NCBI RefSeq assembly: GCF_000708285.2
Contig: NZ_JAUG01000017.1
Location: 1 to 62,675 of the forward strand
DNA from: Pedobacter borealis DSM 19626
GTDB taxonomy: Bacteria > Bacteroidota > Bacteroidia > Sphingobacteriales > Sphingobacteriaceae
Length of the DNA: 62,675 nucleotides
Reading direction: 5' to 3'
Both the position numbers and the translations under genes were made by a program. The notes beneath the pieces were generated by a model. That model was not told where the DNA came from and searched no databases. It saw only the letters and a list, made by a program, of their open reading frames with translations. Positions 61,617-62,675 of this stretch are shown in pieces. The stretch's first letter is position 1; each line of letters opens with the position of its first letter.

Positions 61617-61860
61617 GATTTAATATCTGATAATTTGCCACTAAACAATGTAATTATATCATCGGCAGCAACCACATCACAAACATCGCACGCCCTAAAA
61701 AGTTTTAATCAAAAAACGCGTACAATATTTCATATGGGTACATGTAGATTACTCTTGATCCGTTTTTAGAGATATTAACATTTTCCACACGATGTGCAAA
61801 ATTATTTTGCGGATCAAAACCAACTATTGCCTAAATTGTTAAGCATAAAAGAAAGATAAA

Positions 61861-61956
61861 AAAGTCCTGTGAGCGGGAGATCCGCGGAGGGCAGGCACAC
61901 CATAGAGAAGACACTATTCTCCTTACCAATAGCCATCGCACAGGTGGCTATTTTTA
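61861..61956 (+). ncRNA. Possible structured small RNA with terminator
   Basis: Within the gene-free stretch 61617-61967, CCTGTG (61866) and CACAGG (61939) can close a multi-stem fold holding the hairpins GCGG/CCGC and GAGAA/TTCTC. The 3' arm overlaps a second hairpin, AATAGCCA (61928) with TGGCTATT (61945), followed by five T, so the two folds exclude each other. This GC-richer island stands out from its AT-rich surroundings. No known RNA family is recognised. On the minus strand it could instead be the terminator region of the oxidoreductase. Confidence 0.3.
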
Positions 61957-61967
61957 TTATGTAGGAA

Positions 61968-62510
61968 CTATTTTAAAATCACCCTTTTGCCTGTTTGAGC
62001 TGATTTTTTCGCAGCCGCTAAAATTTTGACCACAATTAAATTATTCGGCAGTGATGATAAATCATTTGCTGGATTAATTTCTCCTTTTAAAACTGCAGAT
62101 AGATAACTTAAATGGTTTGAATAAACTGGCTTCGATGTCTTAGCCTGATAAATTTTATAATCGTCCTTCCCATTATTCTTTAGCCTTAACGTTTTATCAT
62201 TAACGGCCTGCATGTATCCGTTTGCACCAAATACTTCCATATCTTTTATGCTAAAGGGCCAATTCCACGATGCTTCGATAATTCCAGTAGCAGATGGGTA
62301 CTCCAATAAAATTGTTGCATCGTCATCAACATTCGGATAAACTTCTTTTTTAATCTGATGGGTAATTGCGCTAACCGAAATCGGGGCTTTTCCATCCATT
62401 AACCAGGTCATTAAATTAGCACCATAGCAGCCAAATCTACCAATGCGCCTCCCCCGTTCTGATTCTATCGTGTGGACACATCTTTTGTTAATTCTATATT
62501 TGTTTTTTAG
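61968..62510 (-). pseudogene. 3' part of a Gfo/Idh/MocA-family oxidoreductase, frameshifted
   Basis: The open part (62411-61968) encodes the C-terminal half of a Gfo/Idh/MocA dehydrogenase (GIIEASWNWPFSIKDMEVFG, LSYLSAVLKGEINPANDL). Upstream, NGGGALVDL and GCYGANLMTWLM lie in different frames, so a base is missing near 62433. A stop interrupts further up, after ELTKDVSTR near 62465. Sequence resembling the family ends at about 62510; the NAD-binding half is absent. It would have acted on sugars or sugar derivatives. Confidence 0.8.
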
Positions 62511-62528
62511 TAAACATTCATTATGCGG

Positions 62529-62560
62529 TCGTCATGCTGAATTTAGTTCAGCATCTTTTT
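62529..62560. repeat. REP-like hairpin, single-arm copy 5
   Basis: GTCGTCATGCTGAA and TTCAGCAT form one hairpin of the REP-like family; the second hairpin is not seen. From 62561 to the end of the window no gene is apparent. Confidence 0.6.
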
Positions 62561-62675
62561 TACCACTAGCGAGCTGGATTCAAAAGCTGTCGTTTTGAGT
62601 GTAAAAATGTTTATTATTTTTCCGCTCTATGCCGCGGTGGCATGGTAGTTTTTCGCAGATCATGTTATTTTTATT

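Overview
The window looks like a chromosomal segment of a Bacteroidetes bacterium of the Sphingobacteriaceae, most likely Pedobacter or a close relative. This rests on the AT-rich sequence, weak ribosome binding sites, a gliding-type C-terminal sorting domain, DUF5606 and porin families typical of the phylum, and protein sequences of Pedobacter type. The genus assignment is an inference from remembered families, not a search. No rRNA, tRNA, insertion sequence, prophage or CRISPR array was seen.

Layout. 0.4-5.7 kb holds two different aconitases in tandem (AcnB, then the mitochondrial type). 6.3-10.8 kb holds a DUF2007 protein, a GH1 beta-glucosidase and a large secreted PKD protein. 10.8-17.5 kb is a four-gene minus-strand operon of planctomycete-type cytochrome/DUF1553, DUF1501, sugar isomerase and DUF2231-cytochrome-LRR proteins, with a divergent AraC regulator. 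18.9-29.0 kb is housekeeping: a membrane MutS-like ATPase, RlmH, DUF5606, cyclophilin, a GATase-like protein, a small outer-membrane barrel behind a sigma-54-like promoter, a porin, purine nucleoside phosphorylase and LpxK.

29.6-34.9 kb is a tight seven-gene operon built on a type III polyketide synthase, with a flavin oxidoreductase, a methyltransferase, a dehydratase, a ketosynthase, an acyl carrier protein and a phosphopantetheinyl transferase. It probably makes a modified phenolic lipid or pyrone from a dedicated acyl starter.

35.0-47.3 kb is the most unusual region. A C39 peptidase-ABC exporter and an HlyD adaptor sit near two double-glycine peptides with matching leaders, a third precursor-like peptide with a different leader, a CPBP membrane protein and a 49-residue membrane peptide. 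An S41-like protein, two tandem LytS-type histidine kinases and a LytTR response regulator follow in one operon. The exporter promoter and all three peptide genes share a GTGTAT-N-TTTTTT element, and a block of about 280 bp is duplicated here. This suggests a peptide secretion and sensing, or bacteriocin, island that has undergone duplication and deletion.

47.6-59.5 kb returns to metabolism: P5C dehydrogenase, a sulfatase broken by a frameshift, a SulP transporter with carbonic anhydrase, an acyl-CoA carboxylase, an MFS transporter, GNAT and an M42 peptidase. 59.7-62.5 kb is a decayed stretch. It holds a frameshifted PAS protein, an ExoIII 3' fragment joined head-on to the 5' end of a response regulator, a frameshifted PAS histidine kinase and a broken Gfo/Idh/MocA oxidoreductase. 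Several families of short palindromic intergenic repeats are scattered through the window.
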